Both the position numbers and the translations under genes were made by a program. A stretch of 64,000 nucleotides of DNA from Pseudomonadota bacterium (lineage in GTDB: Bacteria; Pseudomonadota; Gammaproteobacteria; Burkholderiales; Rhodocyclaceae): the NCBI GenBank assembly GCA_018261895.1, contig JAGTRT010000007.1, positions 1 to 64,000 on the forward strand. The letters run 5' to 3'. The notes under the pieces are model-generated. The model saw only the letters and a program-made list of their open reading frames with translations. It was not told the DNA's origin and made no database searches. Each line of letters opens with the position of its first letter. Position 1 is the stretch's first letter. Positions 54,501-62,843 of the stretch are shown piece after piece.

Positions 54501-54519
54501 CCCCGCCACGAGGGCGGGG
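54501..54519 (-). terminator. Terminator after the small gene pair
   Basis: CCCCGCC/GGCGGGG with a 5-nt loop, followed on the minus strand by a run of T. It lies downstream of 54571-54750 and upstream of ovoA, separating the two units. Confidence 0.85.
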
Positions 54520-54570
54520 TAACAGGGAGTTTCTCGAATCGGGGGAAATTCGAGAGGAGGGTAAATCGAT

Positions 54571-54750
54571 TCAGGGTCGGTGGCGTTTCTTCAGCCACTG
54601 ACGGGCGACGGCGATGATGGCGCCGGCGGCGACTGCGGCAATGGCCGCCTTCAGGGGTTCGGCCTGGCCTTCCGACAGCCAGTCAAATCCCGCGATGCCA
54701 ACGAAGACACCCAGGGATTCGCTGATCGGCAGGTTGTCCGAAAAGGACAT
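54571..54750 (-). CDS. Small membrane-type protein, 59 residues
   Basis: ATG at 54750. The sequence has an acidic N-terminus (SFSDNLPISESLGVFVGIAGFDWL), a central Ala-rich hydrophobic stretch (AAIAAVAAGAIIAVA) and a basic tail QWLKKRHRP, suggesting a single membrane helix with the positive end inside. Not recognised. The stop of the preceding 35-residue gene abuts its ATG, and a strong terminator follows, so the two make a short transcript. Confidence 0.55.
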   Translation of the reverse strand: MSFSDNLPISESLGVFVGIAGFDWLSEGQAEPLKAAIAAVAAGAIIAVARQWLKKRHRP

Positions 54751-54858
54751 TCAGCGATCCTGGCGAACAGGAATGGTGGCCAGCACGGGCTGGGCTTGGG
54801 GGGCGGCCAGTTCGAACAGGTATTGGCGGGCGGCGTCGATAAATTGCTTGATATTCAT
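54751..54858 (-). CDS. Very small protein, 35 residues
   Basis: Starts at ATG 54858 (NIKQFIDAARQYLFELAAPQAQPVLA after Met) with GAGG about 11 bp upstream; an ATG three codons earlier is too close to that site. An amphipathic helix is likely. It directly precedes the 59-residue gene. Whether it is translated is uncertain, but its phase with the next gene and the ribosome site support it. The 54859-55011 gap holds no gene. Confidence 0.4.
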   Translation of the reverse strand: MNIKQFIDAARQYLFELAAPQAQPVLATIPVRQDR

Positions 54859-55011
54859 TTTGATCATTTCCTCGTCATCTGATTGGCGGGGTTGTAGTGC
54901 TTCCATGCCTCGCATTCTAGAGAGGCACCCGCCCTGCGTCTGTTGCACAAACGTGGGCTGGTGGTAACGGGCTATGATCTTGTGTGACGCTGTGTGACGA
55001 GCTGGAATGCC

Positions 55012-56448
55012 CTATTGACGGGCTTTCCAGCTCAGCGTGAAGCGTGCGCCGCCAAGTGGCGAAGCATCGGCCGTGGCCGTGCCGCCATGCAGTTCCAGAA
55101 CGCGACGGGCAATTGCCAGGCCGAGGCCGTATCCGCCCGTCGAGCGGTCACGCGAACGGTCGAGGCGGGTGAAGGCGGAGAACACATGTTCGCGCTCTTC
55201 CGGGGGAATGCCGATGCCGTCGTCGTCGACATGGATCAGCACCTTGTCGCCATCGAATTCCGCTTTGACGGAAATTCGCTTGGCCGCGTACTTGAAGGCA
55301 TTGCGCAACAGGTTGCGCAGGGCGTAGGGCATGGCCTTGCGGTCAAGGTCGACAAACAGGTTTTCCGGCAGGCTTTCCGTTTCCACAGACACTTCAAGCT
55401 GGCGGCCGAGCAGGCGAACGGAATCGACTTCGTCGGCCAGCCAGGTGGCCAGATTGACGCTGGAGAAATGGGCTTCCGGCGCTTCGCGCTCGAAACGGGC
55501 GTAGGTCAGGCTGGTGTCGATGAGCTGGTCGAGTTCGTCTAGATCGGCTTCCATCATGGCCCACAGCCGTTCGCGTTCTTCCCGCTCGTCGGTTTCGGAG
55601 AGCATTTCGAGCGCGAAACGCATGCGGGCGATGGGGGTGCGCAATTCGTGCGAGATGCCGCAGGACAGTTCGCGGTGGGTGGCGAGCAACTGACGGATGC
55701 GTTCCGCCATGCTGCTCATGGTGTCGGAGAGCGGGGCGAAGAGTTGCGTGCGGATGATGGGCAGGCGCGCATCGAAATGGCCATCGCCGAGATCGAGCGC
55801 CGTCTGGCGCAGGCCTTCGAGATCGCGCCAGACCGGGCGAATCCAGAACCACAGTGCGATGGCGAAAATGAGGCCGATCAGGCTCCAGGTCAGCAGGCGC
55901 AGGCGTAGTTCGAGCGGCAGGCGGTCCTTCAGCTCCGGGTTGCGGTTGGAGGCGAGCGGGCCGACCACCAGCACCTGGTTGGTAGTGCCGAGGCGGTGAT
56001 ACATGATGTCGCCATCGTGGTCGATGGCGATGTCGCCGGCGTCCAGCTTGACGACCTGGCTCGGCGTCAGCGTGCGGTCAAGGCTGATGCGCTCGACGAT
56101 GCCGAGGTTGTAGGAAAACTTCTCGTCGAGTTCCTTGATGCGTTTTTGCCACTCGCGCCGGGGTTGGCGGAACAGTTCGTCCTCGATCATCGTGATCGTG
56201 CCGCGCATGAAGCGGCGGGCGTAGTCGTCGGTAATGCCGCGTTGGGCGGTGGAAATGACGAAGTCGGCCGTGAACGCGATGGCGACGAAGGAGCCCATCG
56301 CCAGCAGGTAGAAATTGAAGAACAGCTTGGACAGGCTGTAGCGCCGGCCGCGCCAGCGCGGCAGCGCGACCCGGATCAGCGAGCGGGCCAGTCCCTGGTT
56401 GTGTTCCTTCGGCCCCGGTTTCTCGGCCGCTGGCTCAGTTCCAGTCAT
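55012..56448 (-). CDS. Sensor histidine kinase, RstB-like
   Basis: 478 residues. Two membrane helices (about 44-66 and 189-210) flank a periplasmic sensor domain; a HAMP linker follows (about 211-262), then the H-box SCGISHELRTPIARMRFALEML (His near 270), N-box LRNLLRNAFKYA, and ATP-lid motifs DDDGIGIPPEEREHVFSAFTRLDRSRDRSTGGYGLGLAIARRVLELHGG. The layout and its partner resemble RstB-type kinases; the signal is unknown. It overlaps the response regulator stop by 14 bp, so the pair is co-translated. Confidence 0.92.
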   Translation of the reverse strand: MTGTEPAAEKPGPKEHNQGLARSLIRVALPRWRGRRYSLSKLFFNFYLLAMGSFVAIAFTADFVISTAQRGITDDYARRFMRGTITMIEDELFRQPRREWQKRIKELDEKFSYNLGIVERISLDRTLTPSQVVKLDAGDIAIDHDGDIMYHRLGTTNQVLVVGPLASNRNPELKDRLPLELRLRLLTWSLIGLIFAIALWFWIRPVWRDLEGLRQTALDLGDGHFDARLPIIRTQLFAPLSDTMSSMAERIRQLLATHRELSCGISHELRTPIARMRFALEMLSETDEREERERLWAMMEADLDELDQLIDTSLTYARFEREAPEAHFSSVNLATWLADEVDSVRLLGRQLEVSVETESLPENLFVDLDRKAMPYALRNLLRNAFKYAAKRISVKAEFDGDKVLIHVDDDGIGIPPEEREHVFSAFTRLDRSRDRSTGGYGLGLAIARRVLELHGGTATADASPLGGARFTLSWKARQ

Positions 56449-57139
56449 GCTTGCTGAAAAGGTAGCCCTTGCCGCGCACGGTCTTGATGCGCGTCGGGTT
56501 TTCCGGGTCGTCGTTCAGCTTCTTGCGCAGGCGCGAAATGCGGGCGTCGATCGAGCGGTCCAGGCCGTCGAAGCCGATGCCGCGCAGTTCCTGCAGCAGG
56601 TCGTCGCGCGACAGCACGTTGCCGGCATGCGTGGCGAGCAGCCAGAGCAGGTCGAATTCGGCCGTGGTCAGGTCGATGGTCTGGCCGCCGAGCGATGCGG
56701 TGCGGGTGGCCTGGCTGATCCTGAACTGGCCGAAGACCATGCTTTCGGATTCGCCGTTGCTGGCTTCGCCCGCCGTCGGCAGGCGACGCAGCAGGGCCTT
56801 GATGCGGGCGAGCAGGACGCGCGGCTGGACGGGTTTGGCGATGTAATCGTCGGCGCCCATCTCGAGGCCGAGAATCTGGTCGAAGTCCTCGTCGCGTGCC
56901 GTCAGCATGAGGATGACGCCCCGGTAATTCGGGCGCACGGCGCGGCAGACCTCGAAGCCGTCCTTGCCGGGCAGCATCACGTCGAGAATGACCAGGTCGG
57001 GCTGCTCGGCCAGGATGCGCGCCTCGGCGGTGTCACCGCGCGGCTCGATGCCGACTTGCATGTCGTTCTTGGTCAGGTATTCGGCCGTCAGTTCAGCCAG
57101 GCGTTCGTCGTCTTCGACAAGCAGGATGCGTGTATTCAT
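56435..57139 (-). CDS. OmpR-family response regulator, RstA-like
   Basis: 234 residues. Receiver domain 1-120 with acidic E9-D10-D11, phospho-acceptor D53 in LVILDVMLPGKDG, Thr in MLTARDEDFDQIL and Lys in YIAKPVQPR. The C-terminal OmpR/PhoB winged helix (about 140-232) has the ELTTAEFDLLWLLATHAGNVLSRDDLLQ and RSIDARISRLRKKLNDDPENPTRIKTVRGKGYLF pieces. It is first in the operon, with the kinase behind. Divergent from dsbB; the gap carries a dispersed-repeat copy. Confidence 0.95.
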   Translation of the reverse strand: MNTRILLVEDDERLAELTAEYLTKNDMQVGIEPRGDTAEARILAEQPDLVILDVMLPGKDGFEVCRAVRPNYRGVILMLTARDEDFDQILGLEMGADDYIAKPVQPRVLLARIKALLRRLPTAGEASNGESESMVFGQFRISQATRTASLGGQTIDLTTAEFDLLWLLATHAGNVLSRDDLLQELRGIGFDGLDRSIDARISRLRKKLNDDPENPTRIKTVRGKGYLFSKHDWN

Positions 57140-57198
57140 CCGGCAATCTTAACCACCTGCCGGTTTACGGTCTACTTTCCTGTGCATCGCGGCAATTT

Positions 57199-57233
57199 CA
57201 CGGTCAACTGGAAAAAATGCCCAAATTTCAAGT
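57199..57233 (+). repeat. Dispersed 35-bp repeat, copy 13
   Basis: CACGGTCAACTGGAAA (one change), then AAATGCCCAAA and a diverged end. In the divergent RR-dsbB gap, 54 bp before the dsbB start. Confidence 0.82.
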
Positions 57234-57286
57234 CTCGTCAGCGATGGCATAGAATCCCGGCTCAATCTGTCTTGAGGAATGAATTG

Positions 57287-57784
57287 ATGAATTGGTCGAA
57301 AGTGCCCACGCGGGCCTGGTTTGCAACATTGGGGCTGGGGTGCCTTGGGCTGGTCGCGGTGGGGATGGAGTTGCAGGCGCTGCTGCGTCTGGCGCCCTGT
57401 CCGCTGTGCATTTTTCAGCGCCTGCTGTACATCGTGATCGGGGTGATCGGCCTGTTCGGCGCCGTCTGGCCGGCCGGGCGACTGCTCTGGGCGACACTGG
57501 CCGGTGCGCTGGCGGCATTGGGCGTCGGGGTGGCGGGCTATCAGACCTGGATGCAGGCCTTCCCGCATCTGGCGCCGGAATGCAGCTTTACTGACCCGAA
57601 TGCCATCGAGCGCCTGGTGGACTGGCTGGGTACGGAATGGCCGTCGATGTTCCTGGCCACCGGCTTTTGCGCGAGCCGCGACTGGGAGTTTCTCGGCATG
57701 TCGATGGCCAATTGGTCGGCCGTGGTCTTCGCCGGCATCGTGGTTTATGCCGGGTTGCTGATCACCCGCAAATCCCGGGGCTGA
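57287..57784 (+). CDS. dsbB: Disulfide bond formation protein DsbB
   Basis: 165 residues from the ATG at 57287 with GAGG upstream. Four membrane helices and the two redox pairs of DsbB: APCPLCIFQRLLYI (first periplasmic loop, CPLC near 38-41) and ECSFTDP ... ATGFCASRDWEFLG (second loop). It reoxidises DsbA and passes electrons to quinone. Upstream frame is a shadow of the divergent response regulator. The terminator at 57792 lies beyond its stop but its T-run is better placed for rpmG. Confidence 0.93.
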   Translation: MNWSKVPTRAWFATLGLGCLGLVAVGMELQALLRLAPCPLCIFQRLLYIVIGVIGLFGAVWPAGRLLWATLAGALAALGVGVAGYQTWMQAFPHLAPECSFTDPNAIERLVDWLGTEWPSMFLATGFCASRDWEFLGMSMANWSAVVFAGIVVYAGLLITRKSRG

Positions 57785-57791
57785 AAAAACA

Positions 57792-57813
57792 AAACCCGCC
57801 GGGAGGCGGGTTT
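57792..57813. terminator. Terminator between dsbB and rpmG
   Basis: Stem AAACCCGCC/GGCGGGTTT with a short loop; a long T-run on the minus strand ends the rpmB-rpmG transcript and it may also stop dsbB. Confidence 0.8.
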
Positions 57814-57836
57814 GTCGAATGCTGGAGGAAACTGAA

Positions 57837-58004
57837 TTACTTCAGCTTCACTTCCTTGTAAGCGACGTGCTTACGTGCCTTCGGGTCGTACTTCATGAAC
57901 TCCAGCTTTTCAGGCGTCGTGCGCTTGTTCTTGGAGGTGGTATAGAAGTGACCGGTGCCAGCTGTGGATTCCAGCTTGATTTTTTCGCGACCGCCTTTAG
58001 CCAT
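57837..58004 (-). CDS. rpmG: 50S ribosomal protein L33
   Basis: 55 residues. The sequence [40 protein letters not shown] and [14 protein letters not shown] is the classic L33 of proteobacteria. No zinc-binding CxxC pairs are present, so it is the zinc-free form. It follows rpmB with a 17-bp gap and is not in the main open-frame list because of its size. Confidence 0.97.
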   Translation of the reverse strand: MAKGGREKIKLESTAGTGHFYTTSKNKRTTPEKLEFMKYDPKARKHVAYKEVKLK

Positions 58005-58021
58005 TTTTCAATCCTTCCTAA

Positions 58022-58255
58022 TCAGACTTCGCCGCGGGCACGCAGGTCGGCCAGAACGGAATCGATGCCGTTCTTGTCGATCAGACGCAGGCCGGCGTTG
58101 GAAACGCGCAGACGCACGAAGCGGTTTTCAGTTTCAACCCAGAAGCGGCGATACTGCAGATTCGGCAGGAAGCGGCGCTTCGTTTTGTTATTGGCGTGGG
58201 ATACGTTGTTCCCAACCATCGGGCCTTTACCCGTTACTTGGCAGACTCGCGCCAT
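58022..58255 (-). CDS. rpmB: 50S ribosomal protein L28
   Basis: 77 residues from the ATG at 58255, preceded by [36 protein letters not shown] and [29 protein letters not shown] (in parts) are diagnostic. First gene of the rpmB-rpmG pair, downstream of radC on the same strand. Confidence 0.97.
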   Translation of the reverse strand: MARVCQVTGKGPMVGNNVSHANNKTKRRFLPNLQYRRFWVETENRFVRLRVSNAGLRLIDKNGIDSVLADLRARGEV

Positions 58256-58336
58256 GATGGTGCTCCAGAATTCGCTAGAAGAGAGCCCACAAGTATAACC
58301 AAAACTCCTGAATCGTATCAAGGGGTTTCGACAATT

Positions 58337-59017
58337 TTATAGCAAACCCCGTTCGGCGAAGGAGAGCGGCGGGGTGTTGCCGGCGACGATGAAGTGGTCG
58401 AGCAGCTTGACGTCGACGAGCGTCAGTGCCTCCTTGAGCGAGCGGGTGAGCATCTCGTCGGCGCGCGATGGCTCGGCGATGCCGGATGGGTGGTTGTGGG
58501 CGAGGATGACCGCCGCCGCGTTCTGGGCGAGCGCGGCCTTGACGACTTCGCGCGGGTAGACCGAGGTCTGGGTCAGCGTGCCGGTAAACAGTTCGTCGGC
58601 CTTGATCAGGCGATTCTGCGCATCGAGCCACAAGGCCATGAAGACTTCGTTACCACGGCTGGCCAGTTTCAGGCGTAGCCAGTCGCGGACCTTGCCGGGC
58701 GAGGTGAAGCTGTCGCGGGTGGCCATTTCCTGGGTGAGGGCGCGGCGAGCCAGTTCGAAGCTGGCTTTCAGTTGTGCGGCCTTGGCCATGCCGATGCCGG
58801 AGACGCTGGCCAGTTCTTCCAGCGAGGCTTCCGCGAGCCGGCCGAGCTGGCCGTCGAAGCGCTGCAGCAGATCGCGCGCCAGGTCGACGGCGCTTTTGCC
58901 GCGTACGCCGACACGTAAATAGATGGCGAGAAGTTCCGCGTCGGACAGCGCTTCCGGGCCGTGGGCGAGCAGTCGTTCGCGCGGTCGTTCGCCTTCCGGC
59001 CAGTCGGTAATCGCCAT
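58337..59017 (-). CDS. radC: RadC family JAB1/MPN (JAMM) protein
   Basis: 226 residues. N-terminal UPF0758 helix-hairpin-helix region ([43 protein letters not shown]) and a C-terminal JAMM metalloprotease fold with the Glu in [10 protein letters not shown]-type lead, the HxHP-x7-D set in [21 protein letters not shown] and [10 protein letters not shown]. It was named for recombination repair but its true role is unresolved. Divergent from coaBC with a 47-bp gap; upstream of rpmB in the common order. Confidence 0.94.
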   Translation of the reverse strand: MAITDWPEGERPRERLLAHGPEALSDAELLAIYLRVGVRGKSAVDLARDLLQRFDGQLGRLAEASLEELASVSGIGMAKAAQLKASFELARRALTQEMATRDSFTSPGKVRDWLRLKLASRGNEVFMALWLDAQNRLIKADELFTGTLTQTSVYPREVVKAALAQNAAAVILAHNHPSGIAEPSRADEMLTRSLKEALTLVDVKLLDHFIVAGNTPPLSFAERGLL

Positions 59018-59064
59018 ATTCTTTTCCGTTAGAATGTGCGGACTCCAATTCTAATGGCAAGACA

Positions 59065-60255
59065 ATGGAATTACAGGGAAAACGCATCGTTCTCGGCGTC
59101 ACCGGCGGCATCGCGGCCTACAAGGCGGCCGAACTGGTTCGCCTGCTCGGCAAGCGGGGCGCCGACGTGCAGGTTGCGATGACCGAGGGGGCGACGCATT
59201 TCGTGACGGCGACGACCTTCCAGGCGCTCTCCGGCCAGCCGGTTTACCTGGACCAGTGGGATGCGCGCATGCCGAACGCCATGGCGCATATCGATTTGTC
59301 GCGCTCGGCCGACCTGATCCTCGTCGCACCGGCCTCGGCCGACTTCCTGGCGCGCATCGCGAACGGCATGGCCGATGACCTGCTGGCGACCATGGTGCTG
59401 GCACGCGATTGCCCGCTGCTCGTGGCGCCGGCGATGAACCGCCAGATGTGGGAGAACCCGGCGACGCAGCGCAATGTCGCCCAGTTGCTGGTCGACGGCG
59501 TGCAGCTGATCGGTCCGGACAGCGGCGAGCAGGCCTGCGGCGAAGTGGGGGCGGGCCGGATGGTTGAGCCCGAGGAAATCGTTGAGGAGGTCATTGCCTT
59601 CTTCACGCCCAAGTTGCTGGCCGACCGCAAGGTGCTGATGACCGCCGGTCCGACCTTCGAGGCGATTGACCCGGTACGCGGTATCACCAATCTGTCGTCG
59701 GGGCGCATGGGCTATGCCGTGGCGCGGGCGGCGCGGCAGGCCGGGGCCGAGGTGACGCTGGTCTCGGGGCCGGTCGGTTTGCAGGCTCCGCAGGGTGTGA
59801 CGCGCATCAATGTGCGCAGCGCGCTCGACATGCAGGCGGCCGTGATGGCGCACGCGGCAACTTCGGATATTTTCATCGGCGTGGCGGCGGTGGCCGATTA
59901 CCGCGTGGCCAATGCGGCCGAGCACAAGCTCAAGAAGGATACGGGCGGCATCCCGCCCATCGAGCTGGTCGAGAATCCGGACATCCTGGCCGAGGTGGCC
60001 GCCTTGAAGGATGGTCCGTTCTGCGTCGGCTTTGCGGCGGAAAGCCGCAATCTGGAGGAATACGCGCAGAGCAAGCGGCGCAAGAAGAACATTCCGCTGA
60101 TCGCCGGCAACCTGATTCAGGAAGGTTTCGGCGGTGACGACAACCGGCTGGTGTTGTTCGACGACACCGGCGTCCATCCGCTGACGCCGGCGCCGAAATC
60201 GGTGCTGGCCCGGCAGTTGGTGGAACATATCGCGAACATGATTGGGAGAGCCTGA
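59065..60255 (+). CDS. coaBC: Bifunctional phosphopantothenoylcysteine decarboxylase/synthetase CoaBC
   Basis: Two consecutive steps of coenzyme A synthesis. 396 residues. CoaC part (1-185): [49 protein letters not shown] (His near 73), [16 protein letters not shown] and the reductive Cys in [13 protein letters not shown]. CoaB part (from about 190): [44 protein letters not shown] and the ENPDIL stretch. Its stop codon overlaps the dut start (TGATG), so the two are translationally coupled. Confidence 0.97.
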   Translation: MELQGKRIVLGVTGGIAAYKAAELVRLLGKRGADVQVAMTEGATHFVTATTFQALSGQPVYLDQWDARMPNAMAHIDLSRSADLILVAPASADFLARIANGMADDLLATMVLARDCPLLVAPAMNRQMWENPATQRNVAQLLVDGVQLIGPDSGEQACGEVGAGRMVEPEEIVEEVIAFFTPKLLADRKVLMTAGPTFEAIDPVRGITNLSSGRMGYAVARAARQAGAEVTLVSGPVGLQAPQGVTRINVRSALDMQAAVMAHAATSDIFIGVAAVADYRVANAAEHKLKKDTGGIPPIELVENPDILAEVAALKDGPFCVGFAAESRNLEEYAQSKRRKKNIPLIAGNLIQEGFGGDDNRLVLFDDTGVHPLTPAPKSVLARQLVEHIANMIGRA

Positions 60256-60704
60256 TGCATCACATCGACATCAAAATTCTGGATAACCGCCTGCGCGAGA
60301 CGCCGCCGGCCTATGCGACACCGGGTTCGGCCGGGCTGGATCTGCGCGCCTGTATTGAGGTGCCCATCCATGTGGCGCCGGGCCAGACGACGCTGGTGCC
60401 GACCGGCATGGCGATTCATCTGGCCGATCCGGGCCTGGCGGCCATGATCCTGCCGCGTTCCGGCCTCGGTCACAAGCATGGCATTGTGCTCGGCAATCTG
60501 GTTGGGCTGATCGACAGCGACTATCAGGGCGAACTCATGGTGTCGGTGTGGAACCGCGGTGGCTCGACTTTCACGCTCAACCCGCTCGACCGCATCGCCC
60601 AGCTGATCATCGTGCCGGTCCTCCAGGTCGGCTTCAATATCGTCGACGACTTCGATGCGAGCCATCGCGGCGAGGGCGGTTTTGGCAGCACCGGGCACGC
60701 ATGA
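60255..60704 (+). CDS. dut: dUTP pyrophosphatase Dut
   Basis: Hydrolyses dUTP to dUMP. 149 residues with all five trimeric dUTPase motifs: [46 protein letters not shown] and [11 protein letters not shown] (C-terminal lid). Overlaps coaBC by one base, as is common in beta- and gammaproteobacteria. Confidence 0.98.
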   Translation: MHHIDIKILDNRLRETPPAYATPGSAGLDLRACIEVPIHVAPGQTTLVPTGMAIHLADPGLAAMILPRSGLGHKHGIVLGNLVGLIDSDYQGELMVSVWNRGGSTFTLNPLDRIAQLIIVPVLQVGFNIVDDFDASHRGEGGFGSTGHA

Positions 60705-60770
60705 GGCTTGAAAGCGCCGCGTAAGAAAATTACGATTTAATTATTTACTTTTATCCGCGGGGTGAGGGAA

Positions 60771-61385
60771 ATGAGAAAAATCGGATTTCGACAGCTTGGT
60801 GCCGTGCTGGCAACAACGTTTTCCTTGGCCGCAGGTGCTGCTGACGGCGGCGATCTGGCCCGCGCGGAGGAGATCGTTTCCGGGCGCTGTTTCCTTTGCC
60901 ATGGCATGGAGGGCGAGTCGGCCAGCCCGGTTTTCCCGCGTCTGGCCGGGCAGCACGCCGATTACATCGCCAAGCAATTGGGCGATTTCAAGTCGGGCAA
61001 GCGCAACAGCGACACCATGAAACCGCAGGCTGAAGAGCTCACGCCGGCCGAAATGAAGGCGCTGGGCGCCTTCTTCCAGGCCAAGTCGGTCGGGCCGCGT
61101 CCTGCCAAGGACCCGGAATTGCTCGCCGTCGGCAAGTTCGTCTTCAATCGCGGCAACCAGTTCAGCGGTCTGCCCGCCTGCTCGGCCTGCCACGGCGCCA
61201 AGGGGCTGGGGACGCCGCAATTGCCGCGCCTGGCCGGCCAGCATCCGCGCTACATCGAGGACCAGTTGAAGCAGTTCAACAAGCGCGAGCGGACCAACGA
61301 CAACGCGGTCATGCACACCGTCGCATCGAAGCTCTCCGAGCTCGAAACGCACGCCGTGGCGGAATACATCGCGACGCTGGACTGA
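60771..61385 (+). CDS. Dihaem cytochrome c4-like protein
   Basis: 204 residues from ATG 60771 with GGTGAGGGA upstream. Signal peptide (FRQLGAVLATTFSLAAGAADG), then two class I cytochrome c halves: CFLCHGMEGESASPVFPRLAGQHADYIAKQL (CxxCH at about 42-46) and CSACHGAKGLGTPQLPRLAGQHPRYIEDQL, each with a later Met ligand (DTMKPQAEEL and NAVMHTVASKL). This is a periplasmic electron carrier of the c4/c553 type, often feeding terminal oxidases. Terminator follows. Whether it serves the FccB protein at the window end is not known. Confidence 0.92.
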   Translation: MRKIGFRQLGAVLATTFSLAAGAADGGDLARAEEIVSGRCFLCHGMEGESASPVFPRLAGQHADYIAKQLGDFKSGKRNSDTMKPQAEELTPAEMKALGAFFQAKSVGPRPAKDPELLAVGKFVFNRGNQFSGLPACSACHGAKGLGTPQLPRLAGQHPRYIEDQLKQFNKRERTNDNAVMHTVASKLSELETHAVAEYIATLD

Positions 61386-61405
61386 GTTCGCCGCACCGGC
61401 AATGG

Positions 61406-61432
61406 AAAGGCCGCCTCATGGGCGGCCTTTTT
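61406..61432 (+). terminator. Terminator after the cytochrome c gene
   Basis: Stem AAAGGCCGCC/GGCGGCCTTT with a TCATG loop followed by a T-run; repeat copy 14 lies 33 bp further on. Confidence 0.88.
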
Positions 61433-61464
61433 ATTTCTTTGCGCGCCTTGGCGGGGCGATGCGG

Positions 61465-61499
61465 ATTTCGATTTTGGGCAAAATTTCCGGTTGACCGTC
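61465..61499 (-). repeat. Dispersed 35-bp repeat, copy 14
   Basis: Perfect first block on the minus strand, middle TTTTGCCC, end AAAATCGAAAT. Between convergent cytochrome and receiver-protein genes. Confidence 0.93.
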
Positions 61500-61537
61500 A
61501 AAGCCTGCCCGACGGCCGGGTGGGCGGCCGTGGATGC

Positions 61538-62671
61538 CTATGCGGCGGCGTCGACCGTGCCGGCGATCGTGTCGAGGGCGGCGATCACGATGTTCAGCTG
61601 CTCGTGTACCTCGCCCGGGCGGCCGACGATCTCCGAGATCTTGCGCCGCAGATCCACGAGGTCGCCGATCAACTGGTTCTCGATGGCCGACGGGATGCCG
61701 GTGTGCAGGAAAGCCTGCTCGAATTCGTCGATCACCTGGCTGATCAGCTCGCGGGAATGCGTCAGGTCGGCCATCTGGCGGGCGTGCAGGTTCTTTACCG
61801 AATTGCGGATTTCGTAGGCGGCGTAGCGGATGCCCTGCTGTTTCAGGATGTTGTCGTGTTCGAGCAGCAGGCCGGCGATGCGCGACTCGATGCCCTCGGC
61901 CAGCGTCGCGATGTTGTCGCGGATGCGGCCGAGGCGTTGCGCGTCGTCCTCGGGCAGGTTGCTGACCAGCACGGTCACGTGGTCGAAATTGACCACGAGC
62001 TTGCGGTCGATCTCGAGGATGCGGCCCAGCGTGCGGCGCTGCTCGATGAGGTTGCGCTGGCTATCCGGCAGCGCCGTGCCTTCCGTGGTCAGGGCCATGC
62101 CGTCGCCTTCCCAGATGATGTACACGGCACCCAGCAGCTCGTATTGGCGCAGCGATTCGATGGCCAACGCGGCGACGGACTGGATGTTGTGGCAGCCAAA
62201 ACTCTTCGACAGGAACTGCATCACCACGCCGAGTTCGCCCATGGCCGACATCGAGGTGAATGCCACGTTCTGGGCATAGGCCATCTGGTCGCGAACGGCG
62301 GCCTTTTCGCTGAAAATCCGGCCGAGCAGGGCCAGTTTGTGGCGGAGCACGGGTTCGTGGACCGGCTTGACCAGCAGGTCGTCGGCCTCGACGCCGTCGC
62401 GGGCAAGGTCGTCCGCCGTGCCGATCAGAACCTGGTAGAGGTCGGCCAGGTCGAAGTCGTCACGCAATTCACGATTCAGCTTGAAAGCGTCATCGTCGGG
62501 CAGGCCGGCGTCCAGCAGGATCAGGTCGGGGCGCCGGGAGGCGAGGGCATTGCGGCAGTCAGCCGCGCTGCGATGGACGTTGAGGTCCGTTTCCCGCGAC
62601 AGCAGGGCTTTGTGCTGCGCGATGAAGTTCTCGTCATCGCTGACCAGAAAGACGAATAGCTTGATAGTCAT
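61538..62671 (-). CDS. Response regulator with uncharacterised output domain (paralogue of 21927-23054)
   Basis: 377 residues from the Met at 62671. Receiver: D12-D13, D54 in LILLDAGLPDDDA, Thr in LIGTADDL, Lys in LLVKPVH. The rest aligns by eye with the 21927 protein: MAYAQNVAFTSMSAMGELGVVMQFLSKSFGCHNIQ, a GAF-like middle (VNFDHVTVLVSNLPEDDAQRLGRIRDNIATLAEG) and a helical C-terminal part. The receiver's acidic pocket is less standard (SDDE). Same length, same domain order, so the two define a paralogous family with a new output domain. Convergent with the cytochrome gene. Confidence 0.85.
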   Translation of the reverse strand: MTIKLFVFLVSDDENFIAQHKALLSRETDLNVHRSAADCRNALASRRPDLILLDAGLPDDDAFKLNRELRDDFDLADLYQVLIGTADDLARDGVEADDLLVKPVHEPVLRHKLALLGRIFSEKAAVRDQMAYAQNVAFTSMSAMGELGVVMQFLSKSFGCHNIQSVAALAIESLRQYELLGAVYIIWEGDGMALTTEGTALPDSQRNLIEQRRTLGRILEIDRKLVVNFDHVTVLVSNLPEDDAQRLGRIRDNIATLAEGIESRIAGLLLEHDNILKQQGIRYAAYEIRNSVKNLHARQMADLTHSRELISQVIDEFEQAFLHTGIPSAIENQLIGDLVDLRRKISEIVGRPGEVHEQLNIVIAALDTIAGTVDAAA

Positions 62672-62800
62672 GGGGAGTCCCGAATCGTCCAGGCTGCGCG
62701 GCAAGCCGCGCGCCGTTAGAAATGCCGTTGGGTGAAATGTACCGGAGAAAAGCTAGGAGCAGGTACGGGAACGGGAGGCGCCTGCCGCCCATCCATGAAA

Positions 62801-62824
62801 AAAGGCCGCATCAGCGGCCTTTTC
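62801..62824 (-). terminator. Terminator after fccB
   Basis: Stem AAAAGGCCGC/GCGGCCTTTT with ATCA loop; T-run on the minus strand, 20 bp past the fccB stop. Confidence 0.88.
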
Positions 62825-62843
62825 GGATCCAGGGGACGTACGG

